Assembly (NCBI GenBank): GCA_009599575.1
Contig: VWND01000076.1
Coordinates: forward strand, 1,488,001-1,552,000
Length of the DNA stretch: 64,000 nt
Reading direction: 5' to 3'
Source: Blumeriella jaapii
Taxonomy: Eukaryota; Ascomycota; Leotiomycetes; Helotiales; Drepanopezizaceae
The notes beneath the pieces were generated by a model. It was not told where the DNA came from and did not search any database. It saw only the letters and a program-made list of their open reading frames with translations. Shown piece after piece: positions 22,862 to 35,558 of this stretch. How positions within the stretch are numbered: position 1 is the first letter of the stretch; each line of letters opens with the position of its first letter. Position numbers and translations under genes: made by a program.

Positions 22862-24430
22862 ATGGCATTTCCACCACCACCCGTAAATACAATCGACTGG
22901 AGCGATATTGGCTTCCGTGTTCGGGAAGGTAACAAGCCCCCCCCCCCCCCCCCCCCCCCTCCAAAAAAACACACACAAAACCACCCCGCAACCCCGCCAT
23001 CTCCCTCCCCTTGGTACGTGTCTTGACTGACGCGCCGCAGTCAATGGCCACATCGAGTCCCATTACAGCGTCAAGACTGGCGTCTGGTCCAAACCACAAT
23101 TCATCACCGATCCCTTCCTCCGTCTCCATGGCATGGCCCCAGCCCTCAACTACGGCCAGCAAGCCTACGAAGGCATGAAAGCCTTCCGCTCACCGACCAA
23201 CGAAATCACCATCTTCCGCCCAACCCGCAATGCCTCGCGCTTCGCCCACTCCGCCGCCACGGTATCGATCCCGCCCGTCCCCGAATCGGTCTTCTCCGAA
23301 TGCGTACACGCCGCCGTGTCCCTGAACGCTGCTTACGTGCCGCCGCACGAGACCGGTGCTGCCATGTACATCCGGCCGTTGATCTTTGGATCGAGTGCGC
23401 AGTTGGGTCTCAACCCCCCGGAGGAATACACTTTCTGCGTATACGTGCTGCCGGTGGGTGTGTACCACGGCCTACACCCAGTCAAGGCTCTCATTCTCGA
23501 GGAATTCGATCGCGCAGCGCCGGACGGGACAGGCAGTGCCAAGGTGGGGGGGAACTACGCGCCGGTGTTGAGGTGGAGTGAGAAGGCACGAACAGAAGGG
23601 TACGGCATTACGTTGCATTTGGACAGCAAGACTCGCTCTGAGATTGACGAGTTCTCGACGAGTGGATTCATTGGGGTCAAGGGAACCGGAGACAACATTA
23701 CGCTGGTTACCCCGGACAGCAAGTGTGTCATTGACAGTGTCACTTCGAACTCATGCTTAGAGATTGCTAAGAGTTTTGGATGGAAGACGGAAACCCGCTC
23801 TGTAAGCTTTTCAGCCCTCTACACCCCTGCATTTGCCCGTTCATCGTCTCAACTGAATTACAAATTTCAAACTCGACTTTGACACCTCCAAGTCGCATCA
23901 ACAATGAACACTTGACAAACTAAGCAGAATGCTCAGCTAGAATGCCGTGCTAACTCTACCTACAGATCAAGTACGAAGAGCTCCCCGAGTTCTCCGAAGT
24001 CCTCGCTGCCGGCGCCGCAGCCCTTGTGCCCATCAAGTCCATAACCCGCAACTCCCGCAACGACACCTTCTCCTACATCGCCGCCGACTCCGAGGAGCCG
24101 GGTCCCGTCTGCGTCAAGCTGCTCACCACCTTGAAGGGCATCCAGACGGGGAAAATCAAGGATACCTTTGGGTGGAACAGCAAGGTCGAGGAGATGGACC
24201 CGAAGAAGTACACAGATAGCGAGCAGACGGACGGAAAGGTGGCGCTAGCGTTGACGCCTTGCCTTGAGAAAATTAGTTGGGGGAAAAGGCGACGATGGCC
24301 ATATAGCTTTCAAGAACAAAGAATAGAAGAACAAAAAATAGAGGTAGAATTTGGTGAGATAATAAATTACCGTTCCACCTCTCCCCTTTTACTCTTTGCC
24401 ACGTGGACGTGGACGCCTTGCAAATCATGA
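22862..24430 (+). CDS. BAT-like: branched-chain amino acid aminotransferase
   Basis: Three exons (22862-22928, 23041-23801, 23966-24430) encode 430 residues. This PLP enzyme of fold type IV interconverts valine, leucine and isoleucine with their 2-oxo acids using glutamate/2-oxoglutarate. Diagnostic blocks are ALNYGQQAYEGMKAFR, ETGAAMYIRPLIFGSS and GTGSAKVGGNYAP, where K190 should be the Schiff-base lysine. EEFSTSGF-type sequence (DEFSTSGFIGVKG) and LLTTLKGIQTGKIKDTFGW complete the fold. There is no obvious mitochondrial presequence, so a cytosolic form is likelier. The last 60 residues after the usual end (FGWNSKVEE) are unlike the family and may be read-through past a missed intron or an altered stop. 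The first intron has a run of 23 C. Confidence 0.88.
22937..22959. repeat. poly-C run of 23 in a BCAT intron
   Basis: An uninterrupted C homopolymer just after the donor site. Such runs are hard to sequence, so its true length is uncertain. Confidence 0.9.
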
Positions 24431-27300
24431 GAGACGCTAGAAAGACAGATCTGCAAAAACAACACTACCTGCTTTCCTAACGTAGGGAGCACACTTTCAG
24501 ATCGTCCATGTTATCAGCGCTGGGGATTTGCATACCGTACGGAAGGTGAGCACGGAATTTAGAAACAAACAGGTAGGTACTGTACAAACAGTTGTCGGTT
24601 CCAAAAACGATACTTTTTAAAAAAGAAATTGCGACGCAGCTATTCTACTTCAACGCACCTTTCTTTCTTTCTTGCTTGCTTACATGTCCGCCCAGGCAAG
24701 CTGCGCTCCCGAGCTTGCCACGGGTGTAGCTCCGACCCACAAACTTCGATGATTGGTAGGTAGCCTTGTCGGCTGTGCGGGTAGGTAGGTAAACATCCCT
24801 CGGGACTCTGTTTACTCCTGCAGCACTGCGGTCCACGGCTGGTGGTGAGCGTTTTTGGGTGCTAGGCACGGAAGGAGGAGGGTGTCCGAACAAGAGAATG
24901 AGAATGAGAATGAGAGGTTGCGAGGTTGCGTCTCGCTTCCCGTCTGCCCACTTCTCGCTTTTCGGTACTGTATTATGTTGTATGGTGGGAGAAGTCATGG
25001 CGTATTGGCTGGGCTAGGTACAGACTGTATTGTAGGTAGGTATGTAGACGCTCCTTCCTTCTCTCTTCTTTTTGGGGGGCTGGCTTCTTGGGAGTGCTGG
25101 ATGGGTGGGAGATGTGCGTACGTGGGTAGGTGGATGGATAAGCCAGCTGAAAGTATGCAAGTGAGCTGTGGGGGGAGAAAGGGAGAAGGGACAAGCAGAG
25201 GGAGAAATCGATGCCCGTGTTGATGAATAAGCTTTTTTGGTTCCCTCTGTTCGCGCTTTGAACATTGTGTTTGTATATCTGTACGAAAATAAAATTAATT
25301 TCCGCCTTTTTTTCCTTCGTGTTTTCTCTTGGCTCGTTTGTGGATATGACCAAGGGAGCCAGAAGTCAACACACTAGAAGGAAAATTATCGTAAGTGGAT
25401 GGTTGAGGAAAGGGGGAGGAAAGGGGGAGGAAAGGGTGAAAGAGAAGTGTGGAAAAGGTGGGAATCAAAAAGGTGAGGATGTGGGTAAGTGGGTGTATGT
25501 GTATGTATGTATGTATACATAAGCGTGTGTGTGTGTGTGTGTGTGTGTGTAGGTAATATCATCACAACTTTGGGATGATAGGATAGAGTGCTGAAGAATA
25601 AAGGGTTGAGTAGGAGTCGAAGGTTGGATGGATGGAAGATTGGAGCGTTGGAACGTTAGAGGGAGGAGGCAATGTTATTCTTTCGATGTAAGGCGAAATT
25701 CTGCTTAACTATTGTTGTAGATGGATGTGTGAATGTGTTTGTGGGTTGTGGGTAGGTGGATGGGTAGGTAGATGATAAATAGGTGGGGGGGGATTAGTGA
25801 ATGGCGCCAGTATATGTTTCTGTTTTTGCTTCTATCGCGGCGGAAAGGCTGGCCTGGACTTGATATGGACTAGCATGGAGGGAAAGAGCTCAGAAAAGAG
25901 AGGGGGGGTGGGGATCAGCTCGCTTAGCAACCCAATTGATGTAAACAAACATATAAAATATACTTTTGAATCTGCCTTTTTATATTCCTTTGTACATTCT
26001 TTTCTTCGTTATCATTTGTTTCTGATAATCTACAATTCTCAGAGGTAAATCTACCGTGTTAGCTGACTGATTAAAATTCTTTTCATACATAGAAATTGCT
26101 GATTCTGCCAGCGTGGTAGTGGTTACTGGACTTTGTTATTATGAAAAAATCAGCGAGCACGGACTAACAGGTAAGATATACTTGAAAACCTGTGGGGCGG
26201 TTCCGAAAACTGTGATGGTGACTCAATCAAGGGTGTTAAGCTGAAGCTGAAGTGAATTTGGAAAAATGGAATTACAATCAGGAAGTTAGCGTAAGAACTA
26301 AGTAAAAAAATTGCAAAAGGTGTTTGTGAGCACACCATCTAGTCTAAGACCGACATCCTACTATTAGAAACCATGGATGTCTGATACAAATCTCTGTACA
26401 TGTTCTGGAAGCAGGTCTTAAACTAAAACTACGAGCTGAGATGTATTTTCCCTGCAAGATCATGCTAAAACTCATGATTTTAGAACTAAAAGCTAGTGGT
26501 TGAAAGCCATAGAATTTAATTTATTAACAGGCCAGCGCATATTCTAGAACAAATATTATCGAATAGGTTTCAAAAGCTATGAAAAGCGTTATGCACGACT
26601 TATATCTGGTAATCCATGTTTTACTTTTAAAATTCAGAATGAATCTATTAAGCAGAGTCTCGATAAACCACAATAGCTCGTTTTTCAAAAGCTAGTTGAT
26701 TTTATGATGCGATTAATGCCTCTCAAACTGCGTACATTGCGCGTTGTGAAAAGCTGGTTCATGTAGCACTAAAGTAGAAGGCTTTTGGCTTTTTTTTAGT
26801 CTCTTTTTGGATCAGTAACTCTCTCAATGAAACGACTATAATTCTTTTAATCAAATAAGGGGAACATGAATTAATCAGGCATATAGGGCGAGCTCAAACA
26901 TATCTGGCACCTAATTCTATTACAAGGGTAGAGAACATCTACAGTATATTGCTTGATAAAGTTATCTATTATAGTAAGAGGGTTGTTTACTTGCCTTGTC
27001 TTGGGCCGATTATGCGGGATATCAAAAGAAAAAGGCACTTCATGAACGAGACTGTATTCCAGGTATTGGAACTGTACTGTTTATCTCCTCGCTCCACGTC
27101 CGGACACTTAATTCTTACTGATCTTCATCTGCCTACCTCTCTGGTATCGATCACCTAATATGTCATCATCACCTCGAAGATCGATCTCGCATCAGCGCAT
27201 GAGAGCGAACCAACCAGCCAACGGGTAAGTAAGACTTGCCGTTTCGTTGCATATTGCAATCCAATTATGCTCTTTCTATTTGGGGAATGTACGCGTGCCT
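24431..27300. other. gene-poor, AT-rich region with simple repeats
   Basis: No gene recognised in almost 3 kb. It has a GT dinucleotide run at 25525-25549, GGTAGGTA/GGATGG-rich stretches between 24770 and 25780, and strongly AT-rich DNA at 25960-27000. Short open frames look random. Confidence 0.45.
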
Positions 27301-27322
27301 TGTATGCAAGTCAAGCCCGGGG

Positions 27323-27640
27323 TTTTGTTGCACGTCGGTCGCATTCCAACCTAGGTACGCTCTTTCTCTGCTAGTAATAAGCGTGCGCGTGCCTTATAAA
27401 TAAGGTGCGCTCAGGTTTTGTTGCACGTCGCACTCCGGATGCGCTCTTTCTCTTTTGGGAACACACGCGTGCCTTGTATGCAAGGCAGGCCAAGGCTTTT
27501 GTTGCACATCGCACTCCGACTGCGCTCTTTCTCTTCTGGGAACGAACGCGTGCCTTGTATGTAAGGTTAGCCCAGGTTTTTGTTGCACGTCGCACCCCGA
27601 ATGCGCTCCTTCTTTTTTCGGAACGCGCTCTGTACAGATC
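27323..27640. repeat. 81-bp tandem repeat, about four copies
   Basis: The marker ttttgttgcac recurs at 27323, 27416, 27497 and 27578, spacings of 93, 81 and 81. Each unit has gcgctctttctct, then cgcgtgccttgtatg. Copies 2-4 remain open on both strands, for example as repeated FVARRTP and LFLFWE on the plus strand. The first copy has a 12-bp length difference, also a multiple of three. I see no flanking gene. Confidence 0.75.
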
Positions 27641-28305
27641 GAAGGCGGCACTGGCGACACGGTCCGCGCTGCTCGATTTCTTCTGAAAAAGATTGCAGAC
27701 CGATGAAGGCTATCCTCCAGCAGTTCTACGACGACCTCGACGCCCTTTTTAAACACAGGTAGAGCTGAAGTCTTTGCCGAAGAATCCAGACGATCGGCAA
27801 ATCGATTGCTTACCTACATACTAAGAATCTCTTGCAGTCAGGGCCTCAGTGAAATACCAAGTTTTCTGGCCATGGCTAAGATTCTTTTACGGTATTATGT
27901 TGACGTGTTTAGGAAGAAGATATGAAAGAATGGCTTGTTTTCCATTAGTAGATGTCGAATCGCGATTTCTTGTGTTTGACTCCTTTAGAAGCAAGCCTAT
28001 TAGGGTATAGAGCAAAGGCAATAAGTTATAGTCCAAGATACAGCTGAATATCAACAACTGCCGTATTCTCGCGGACTTTGGAGGTTTCGAGCTAGATGCG
28101 TGATCCATAATGGCTTGTGGTGGTCTTGGGCATCGATTCACTTGAGATGCTGTGCCCATGTTTTTGTTTCATGTTCGTTATGGTAATGTGATCTGTCGAG
28201 AGTGCTTTAACGAGAATCGTGCTAAGACTGAAGGGTTGAAATTGTGAGGGAGAACTACCTGAGGAGGTGGAGTCTGTTACAGTAGCATGGATCTTGCTAG
28301 CCGCT
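27641..28305. other. intergenic, no gene recognised
   Basis: A minus-strand frame at 27887-28159 has mixed composition with a hydrophobic middle but no family likeness. Nothing else stands out. Confidence 0.35.
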
Positions 28306-28964
28306 TTAAGCTTGAGGGTTTTTGAGGTGACACGTACTTATTATTTCGCAAATCATTTTTGACAATTGGAGCAGGTGAACAAACTCTGCGATAAGAAATG
28401 CGTTGGAGTTGTCGTAAGAGGGAGCATGAAATCGGTAGGTGGATCTTTCCAAGAACAGTCGGCAGCTACGATATCGGTTCAGGTTTACAACAAGACCTTG
28501 ATATTTGTGTCTTAGAACATGTGAGCCGAGGGATTCATTCAATCTTGGGGAGATTCTCAACAAGTGATTCCATTCGGTCTCTTCCCTCTATGTCAGATGA
28601 TCGGGACTTAGCATTTGTATGAGCACTTTCAACGTCCCAGTTCTTCTTGAAACAAACGGTCCTCTATCAATGTAGAGGCTAACCGCATTTGGGCCGTCTT
28701 CTGGCAGGTACATCACGCCTTTCTCGCTCTCCTCGAAATCATTTGCTTGGATAGCTTTTTCGAAGAACGGGTATGACTTTATTAGTAGCTGCTTGTGAAT
28801 GGTGAGTCTCTTGCGCTTTGGACCGACGTAAATTGTCATAAGTTCGTCGCCGAGTCTTCTTGGAAACAGTCGGTACACAACAGTCACCACCACTATCGGC
28901 ACGCGGAGAAGGTTAGGGATGTGACCTACTCTTCTAGAAATATAGGTGGTGGTGTTGATGCCAT
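28306..28964 (-). CDS. BTB/POZ domain protein, C-terminus unresolved
   Basis: Exon 28930-28964 starts with ATG and reads MASTPPPIFLEE. A 71-bp intron (28859-28929) leads to a BTB core: ERLGDELMTIYVGPKRKR, TIHKQLLIKSYPFFEKAI and GVMYLPEDGPNAVSLYID. It closely resembles the two BTB genes at 4-6.6 kb in design, with a short N-terminus and DELMTIYVG entering the fold. After LYID the expected tail is split over frames; the block 28563-28306 (with HKYQGLVVNL and TYRFHAPSYDNS) is the best candidate for the rest. Either further introns or one indel separate them. The 3' boundary is therefore tentative. Confidence 0.55.
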
Positions 28965-29660
28965 CTTGAGCGCTTGGATCTTGGGCCTATTGCGGAGCTG
29001 CATGGGTGATGGTGGTAAGGTCGAGGTCGACCGCTTTCGAATAAATACAGATAACTCGAGCGCTCCATTGTGGAATACAAAGGTTTTGTGTCTCGTACGG
29101 TCTCCAGTAAAGCCTTGGACGAGGAAAAGCAGGATCGAATCGAAAAAGTCTTTGGGTAAGTACTTGGACTTTCGTGTGAATACCGAGTGAGCGCACAGCC
29201 CAAAGCGGCAAGTCCGACTCCCTCGGGTTTTCTTTCCCGCCATCTAGCATCTTCTCAGGTACACACATATTAATTTCTCTTATTGCTGAGCTAGAGCCAG
29301 AGAACACCCACCTAGTCATCTACTTCCACTAGATTCGAGCTAGCTGAAGAGCTGTAAATCTACATTGAGATAGACGTGTGTCTGCTGATAATCTTGACTT
29401 CCTAGTCATAGCGAGAAGCAAGTGGCAACAGGGAAAGTAATGACCGAGAAATTTAAGAATAGTGGTCAGATACGGAGGAACAATATTCGGGAGGGGAAGA
29501 TGTTAAGCTTGTTGTAGAAACAATCGGTCCAAACCAGAGTGTTTGATGAAGAACGATAAGCCAGATGCGAGATGATTCAAGTAGCACCTGTGTGTTGCAA
29601 TGTGTTTCTTCCGATTGTTATCACGAGGTAACGAGAATCGGAAAAGAAGAAGGTTGCTTT
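28965..29660. other. intergenic
   Basis: Contains the upstream region of the BTB gene and the 3' flank of RSA4. Short overlapping frames on both strands show no likeness to known proteins. Confidence 0.4.
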
Positions 29661-31321
29661 TTAATGTCTCCAGACCCGCACAGCTTTATCCTTGCCTCCA
29701 CTACCAACCTTTTGGCCATCAGGACTCCAGTCCACTGCGTATACCTCATCTTGGTGACCCGGGAGATCTACGGAAAGGGCGTTAGAATGCTCAAATGATG
29801 ATTTGAAATGGGCTTACCAGCAGAAAGTTTTTGTGTGCGCATATCCCATACTTTGAGGGTTGTGTCCTTACTCGCTGTGACGAGTAGTCTCGAGTCCGGA
29901 CTGAATGCGCATTGGTATACTGGTGCTACATGACCTCTTAAGGTATTGATGAATTTCCCGTCTCTAGCATTCCAGAGCTTGGTGTGGTTGTCGAACCCAG
30001 AAGAAGCAATCAGTAATCCATCAGGAGAAAAGGTGACATGGTTAACCTGTTTTTGATGGCCCAGCATCCGTGCTACAGGTTTTGTTCCCTTGGCTGGCTC
30101 CCAAAGGTACATCGTGAAATCATCGCTAGCCGACACAAGTCTCTCAACAACATCGCCTTGGATTGTTGCCCCTTTGAAGAATCTCTCCTTGGCCTTGGCA
30201 ATTTTCTCTTCCTCGCTTCCTGGGATCTTGCCCGTATGCTCGTGGTATCCTGTTCTAATCACAAAATCGGTCGATAGTGCCAGATGGTTGACCCAATGGG
30301 CATGTGCGTTGAGAGTATGAGCCAGAGTTCCGTCCTTAGCATTCCATACTTTCACTGTTTTGTCATGAGATCCGGTGTATATGAAACCAGTTCCTCCCCA
30401 TTTAACGCAGGAGATTGATCCTTTGTGGCCGCTGAGCACCAGCTCAATCGTCTGTTGGTTTGTCGACCAAACTCTAACGGTAGCATCCTTGGAAGCTGAG
30501 GCTAATCGAGGTTCTTCGGGCTTTTGACAATGATATGGTTCCCACGCAAGACTTGTGACCCATTTCGAGTGGCCCTTCATAGGATTGCCGATTTGCTTTC
30601 CTGTCTTGGGATCCCACATCCGTACAGTGTTGTCCATACTTCCCGTCACAATCCTCGAGTCGTCTGGAGACCAACTGACCACTAACACCCAACTTGTGTG
30701 TCCTTTGAGGGTGTGTACTGGTGTACCAGTATCGCAGTCCCATATCCTCGCCGTATTATCGCCACTTCCGCTGACCATTCTCGATGAAGATTTGGAGAGA
30801 ATTGGGTAGCCAAGATCGCTTCGCCGTGACCTGGTATGGTCGAGGCACATCTCGAGACTGCTTGCACTCTGAATACCGCTTGTGGTGCTGCTGAGATGTT
30901 TTGGACATGTTCCGTGCTGATCAATCCCGGGCTTATCAAGGTCTTCCACACATTTGTCGGGAACGCAGTAGTGACGGGCTCGAGTGTTTTCTTATCTGGC
31001 ACGGGAAGGGTAAATCGGTATGGAACGGTTTCAGAGGAGTCCTTGTTCGCGTCAGCACCGGCGTATGCAATAACAGTTTCCCTGCGCACTCACATGGTTC
31101 AAAAGCGCATTCAACAGGAGTTCGAGGTTTTTCGGAGTCGCATCTGCTACTGGCACAAGCACAGGGCCTTGACCTATAGGGAGCCCAGTTGTTTCGTCAA
31201 AAAACTGTATTCGCAGGCTGCCAGCATCACTAGGAACCACCTCAATGTCCTGCTGTTCTCTGGCTCGGTCTGCCGCATCCGTCCGTTGCCTTTTGCTTGG
31301 TGGGGGAAGGACTGTCGCCAT
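29661..31321 (-). CDS. RSA4: ribosome assembly protein Rsa4 / Notchless (1-base frameshift)
   Basis: Exons 31094-31321, 29818-31041 and 29661-29767. The N-terminal NLE domain (about residues 20-110) has the ubiquitin-like segment that engages the MIDAS domain of the AAA+ giant Rea1/Midasin to strip factors from pre-60S particles in the nucleolus. Eight WD40 repeats follow, with clear GHTSWVLVVSWSPDDSRIV, SGSGDNTARIWD, GHQKQVNHVTFSPDG, GHVAPVYQCAFSPDSR and a final DLPGHQDEVYAVDWSPDG ending in VWRH. The frame breaks once at about 30788 (ccaaatctt): one more base joins ATQFSPN to SSRMVSGSGDN and gives 519 residues. RSA4 is essential in yeast, so an assembly error is more likely than a null allele. 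It is divergent from MSH4. Confidence 0.88.
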
Positions 31322-31708
31322 GTTGGATTACAACTTTGCTCAAGATGAGATGTCGAGGTTGTGAGTGTACTTCAAACCGTTCTTGAAGGAGGTTTGGTTC
31401 TTCCGAATTTCTTCTGGAGGTCCTTGATGTTGCGCCGAGATGATGTCCGGCGCAAAAGAAGTCGAACAATTTTTGAACGGGGCTTCAGCCTTACAGCTTG
31501 GCATTGTGGTGTGTGCGCAGGGAGCATCGAGTCTCTACAACTTTAATTCAACTTCCAACCTTCAGACCTCCAACTGCTTCAATCATCCTCCATTTACGAG
31601 GAGTGAAGACCCAGCATCCTGTCATGAACCACTGGATCATGCGTTGATATATCACATTTGATACTGCCACTTACAAATCAGGTCGTTGACGGTCAATTTA
31701 CCACAGGA
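31322..31708. promoter_or_regulatory. bidirectional promoter region, RSA4 / MSH4
   Basis: 387 bp between a constitutive ribosome-assembly gene and a meiotic gene. A plus-strand frame beginning at 31441 is open for part of it but is interrupted before MSH4, so I treat it as non-coding or an upstream leader. No named site recognised. Confidence 0.45.
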
Positions 31709-34700
31709 ATGCCTCCTTCAAGGCCCCCGACATCTCGAAGCTATGCTTCTACCTCTTACCAGAACGCAGGAACCACTTCAACGCCTCAAACGCCTTTTGG
31801 AACATCTCAGACCCCATATGGAATCCGTCCGAGCACTGGCCGTCCCATCTCTGCCTACCAGAGTCGGCCCGGGACAGCTCTTCCAAGCACCAGCCGTCGA
31901 TCAAGATCCCGAGCAGGATCCACGATCGGAGGTGGCGAGTCTCAACAAATCATTTGTGCTCTCAGTGAAGCTCGTGGAATCTCTCCTACTGTCGGACTTT
32001 CATTCGTGAATATATCTACTGGCGAGGCAGTCCTCAGTCAAATTTGTGACAACCAATTCTACGCGAGGACAATCAACAAGCTACATGTCTTCGATCCTAC
32101 TGAGATCCTCATTGTTTCTACAAGCGGTCCGCCAAATCCCAAGTCAAAGATGTATTCTGTCGTTGAAGAGAACATTGTCGGCGCTAAGATAGTGACAGTC
32201 GATCGCAAGTACTGGTCAGAGTCTGCAGGACTTGAATATATCCAGCATCTAGCATTCTTTGAAGACGCCGAAGCGATCAAGGTTGCAGTTGAGGGGAATT
32301 ACTTCGCAACTTGTTGCTTCGCAGCAGTAGGTTCTTTCGCTGTTTCTGTGTTTTTTTACCCTGACCCGACCGGTGCAGGCTCTAAAATACATCGACCTCA
32401 GCATGTCTCTGACTTTCGCCTACCACTCCCTCCGAATCAAGTATCAAGCTTCGGAAGGTTCTATGATGATTGACCTCTCCACCATCCAGTCTTTGGAACT
32501 CATCCAGAACTTGCAGAACTCCAAATCTCGTGCTTGCCTCTATGGTGTAATGAACCATACTTTGACATCTATGGGGGCGCGACTTTTGAGAAGCACGATT
32601 CTTCAGCCGTCAACACAATCAAGTGTGCTCGAGCAACGCTATGACGCCGTCGAAGAGCTGTCAACAAAGGAGGACATGTTTTTTCAGCTCCGGCAAGGTC
32701 AGGAGCGAAGCCCAGTCAACCCCCCTGCTCTTGCTAAAATTTTCCAGCACTTAAGTCTGTCTTAGACATTGAGAAATTGCTCAGTAGTGTATGCATTGCT
32801 TGCGCTCGAGAAAATACCTTGGGGCTAACAACGAACTTGCAGCTGATCATTGTGCCTACCCAGCCGGACATACTGTACGCAGAGCAGTCAATCAACCAGG
32901 TTTTGATGCTCAAAAGCTTTGTTCAATCTGTCCTTCCAGTCTTCGAGTCGCTTTCAGGCGCCAAGTCTGACCTTCTAGTGATGATTCGCGAAAACTGTCG
33001 GCCTGAGTATCTTGCCCCAACGATGGACCTTATCCAAGAGGTAATTAACGAAGACGTGAAATATCAGAAGACACCTTTGGATTTGCGCAACCAGAGAACA
33101 TATGCCGTAAAGGTAAATCCGACACAGATCTTTATAAGCTACGTAGATGTTAACAGAGTGGTAGTCTGGTGTCAGTGGTCTACTCGATGTAGCACGCCAG
33201 ACGTTCAAGGAGACCACAGAAGATGTACACCAGCATGTCACTGACATCAATCGTAGGTTTACGCTATGTCGTTCTTCAGTCATTTGTACTGATCTCTGCT
33301 AGAACGTTATGATATGGTCGCTGAGACGAAATACGACAACGCCCGCCGGTATTACTTGAAACTATTTGAGAGCGACTTCGAAGGTCGGGAAATCCCAGAA
33401 ATTCTCATCAATCGATTCAGGAAAAAGGGCTGGATTGAATGTCAGACACTAGTTCTCGTCAAATTAAATCAAAGAATCGAAGGATCGCATCAGGAGGTAG
33501 TCTTGATGAGCGACCAAACTATCCAGGAATTGATCGACAATATTCGAGGACATATTCCGACTCTTTTCCGAACCTGCGAGAGCATTGCCGTGCTTGATAT
33601 GATTACTGCTTTCGCACATCTCGCCACTACTGCAGATACTCAGGCTGAGTACACGAGACCACAGATTGCTGATGCCATTGCGGTCGAATCAGGACGACAT
33701 CCTATCAAAGAAAGAGTACATTTCTGCACCGTGAAATTTTTGGTGTGGGCTCGTACTAAGCTGTTTAATAGATCCACAAGGACAAGTTCATTGCCAACGA
33801 CATCTACGCAAGTGAGCAAAAGCGCTTTCAGATCATTACTGGCTGCAACATGAGTGGGAAAAGCACTTACATCCGCTCTGTTGCTTTGATGTGCGTCATG
33901 GCCCAGGTGGGTAGCTTTGTACCAGCAGCCCATGCTGTGTTCCCATTGATCCATCAACTGTTCGCTCGAGTCTCTATGGATGATTCGATCGAAGCCAACG
34001 TGTCAACCTTCGCGTCTGAGATGAGGGAGACCGCTTTCATCTTGAGGTAATGAGGCATTGTGGATTGTTGGCACAATGCTTACACGTTTAAGAAATATCG
34101 ACAGAAGCAGCCTCGCTATCATTGATGAACTTGGCCGGGGCACCAGCAGCCGTGATGGCCTCGCTATCTCCTTGAGTATCGCCGAAGCTCTTGTCCAAAG
34201 CAAAGCAATAGTGTTCTTTGCCACGCACTTTCGAGAGCTTGGTAAGACTTTTCCTCAAGGCAACACACCATTTTGACATTGCTTAGCTCAGATCATGCAA
34301 CAAAGGCTAGGGGTGGTCAATATGCATCTCGAAGTCGACATGAGCCAGGAAAACACCATGACGATGCTCTACAAAATCCGAGATGGGTACGTCCAGGAGC
34401 AGCATTACGGCATCGCACTCGCTCGAGTAGTCGATCTTCCCGCACGCGTCATTGAGGTCGCGGAGAGGGTCTCAAGGGCGCTCGAAGCTCAAGCCAAGGC
34501 AAAGAAGCAGTCGTCGAAGGCCCAGGCGCTTTTCAAGAGACGGAAGCTGGTCCATGCTTTGCGGGAGAGCTTGAAGCACGCGGCAAGCTCGCTCATGGAC
34601 GACAAGGCGTTGCTGAGTTGGGTTGTGAGACTCCAGGAGGAGTTCGTGCGCCGCATGGATGCGATTGATAATGATTTGGAGAGCAGCGATCACGAGTCTT

Positions 34701-34795
34701 CGATAGCGGAGGAGGGGGAGGGGGAGGGGGAGGAGGCAGCAGATATGGACAATGATGGAAATGAGATGGAAGTGCAAAGTAGCAGCGTTCAATGA
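31709..34795 (+). CDS. MSH4: MutS homolog 4, meiotic crossover factor
   Basis: Nine exons (31709-32326, 32379-32697, 32748-32788, 32843-33112, 33165-33252, 33303-33715, 33772-34046, 34093-34241, 34287-34795) give an unbroken 893-residue protein. Msh4 pairs with Msh5 as a sliding clamp that stabilises Holliday junctions and promotes interfering crossovers in meiosis. It lacks the mismatch-recognition domain I of MutS. After a Ser/Thr-rich N-terminus come the connector, lever and clamp regions (SRACLYGVMNHTLTSMGARL). The ATPase has Walker A GCNMSGKST at 607-615, the family form of GxNMxGKS, Walker B LAIIDELGRGTS, and FFATHFREL. The C-terminus has an acidic Glu/Gly run. The ATG at 31709 was preferred because the upstream frame does not connect. 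Confidence 0.92.
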
Positions 34796-35507
34796 GTCGC
34801 AATCGCCAACGACTTCTTCGCATGTATTACGAACACGTATGTAGCACACACAGATAGCGCCACCTTAGCTAACCTAACCGTTTCGGCATTCGCTTCTGCT
34901 CACTTATTTCTACAGTAGGTACATCAGGCATCACCTCCTCGTCACTCGCATCCCGATATCCACAAAAACCAGGGCTCTCTCTCTCTTGTCTGAGTGTGCA
35001 AAAAGCACACACAAAGGAAGCTCTGATGCCAGCACCTACCTCTCCTCTCCTCTCCTGTCTTCCTTCTGCGTCCTCCTTCTGCCTGTTCTGGTTAGGAAGC
35101 ACAGCGCTACTCTGCTGGCCACACCCCACCCTCGATCGCCTCGGTTGACCAGACTTCCTCAAGTGGGCAGTGCTTCATACGCATTTCTCCCGCTACCTAC
35201 TTAGCATTACGCTTTTCCCGTTCGACGCTTACAGTTCCATCGCCCAGGTTGGCGGAGGTCCGCACCTGACTGACAGCGGCTTCAGCCGTGACTCTCGCAA
35301 ACCGTCTTCGTGGGGAGTTTCTTTGGGCGTATGCTTCTTTGGGCGTATGCTTCTTGAGCTACAGCTACAGCTGCAGACACGTCTCCTTACTCTCTGGGAC
35401 GGCAGTCTGTCGACTAAGCGCTAAGCGGTAAGGCACACCCTACCTACCTACCTACCTACCTACCTACCTTAGGTACTCTACCGTTTAGTTTACCGATATC
35501 AACACTC

Positions 35508-35558
35508 TGCTGTGCTGTGCTATGCTATGCTGTGCTGTGCTATGCTATGCTGTGCTGC
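35508..35558. repeat. (TGTGC/TATGC)n pentanucleotide repeat
   Basis: Ten five-base units with a G/A change in alternating blocks. Confidence 0.85.

Noticed and set aside
27323..27640. CRISPR-like spacing in the 81-bp array
   Set aside because: The units are whole tandem repeats without unique spacers, in a eukaryotic genome.
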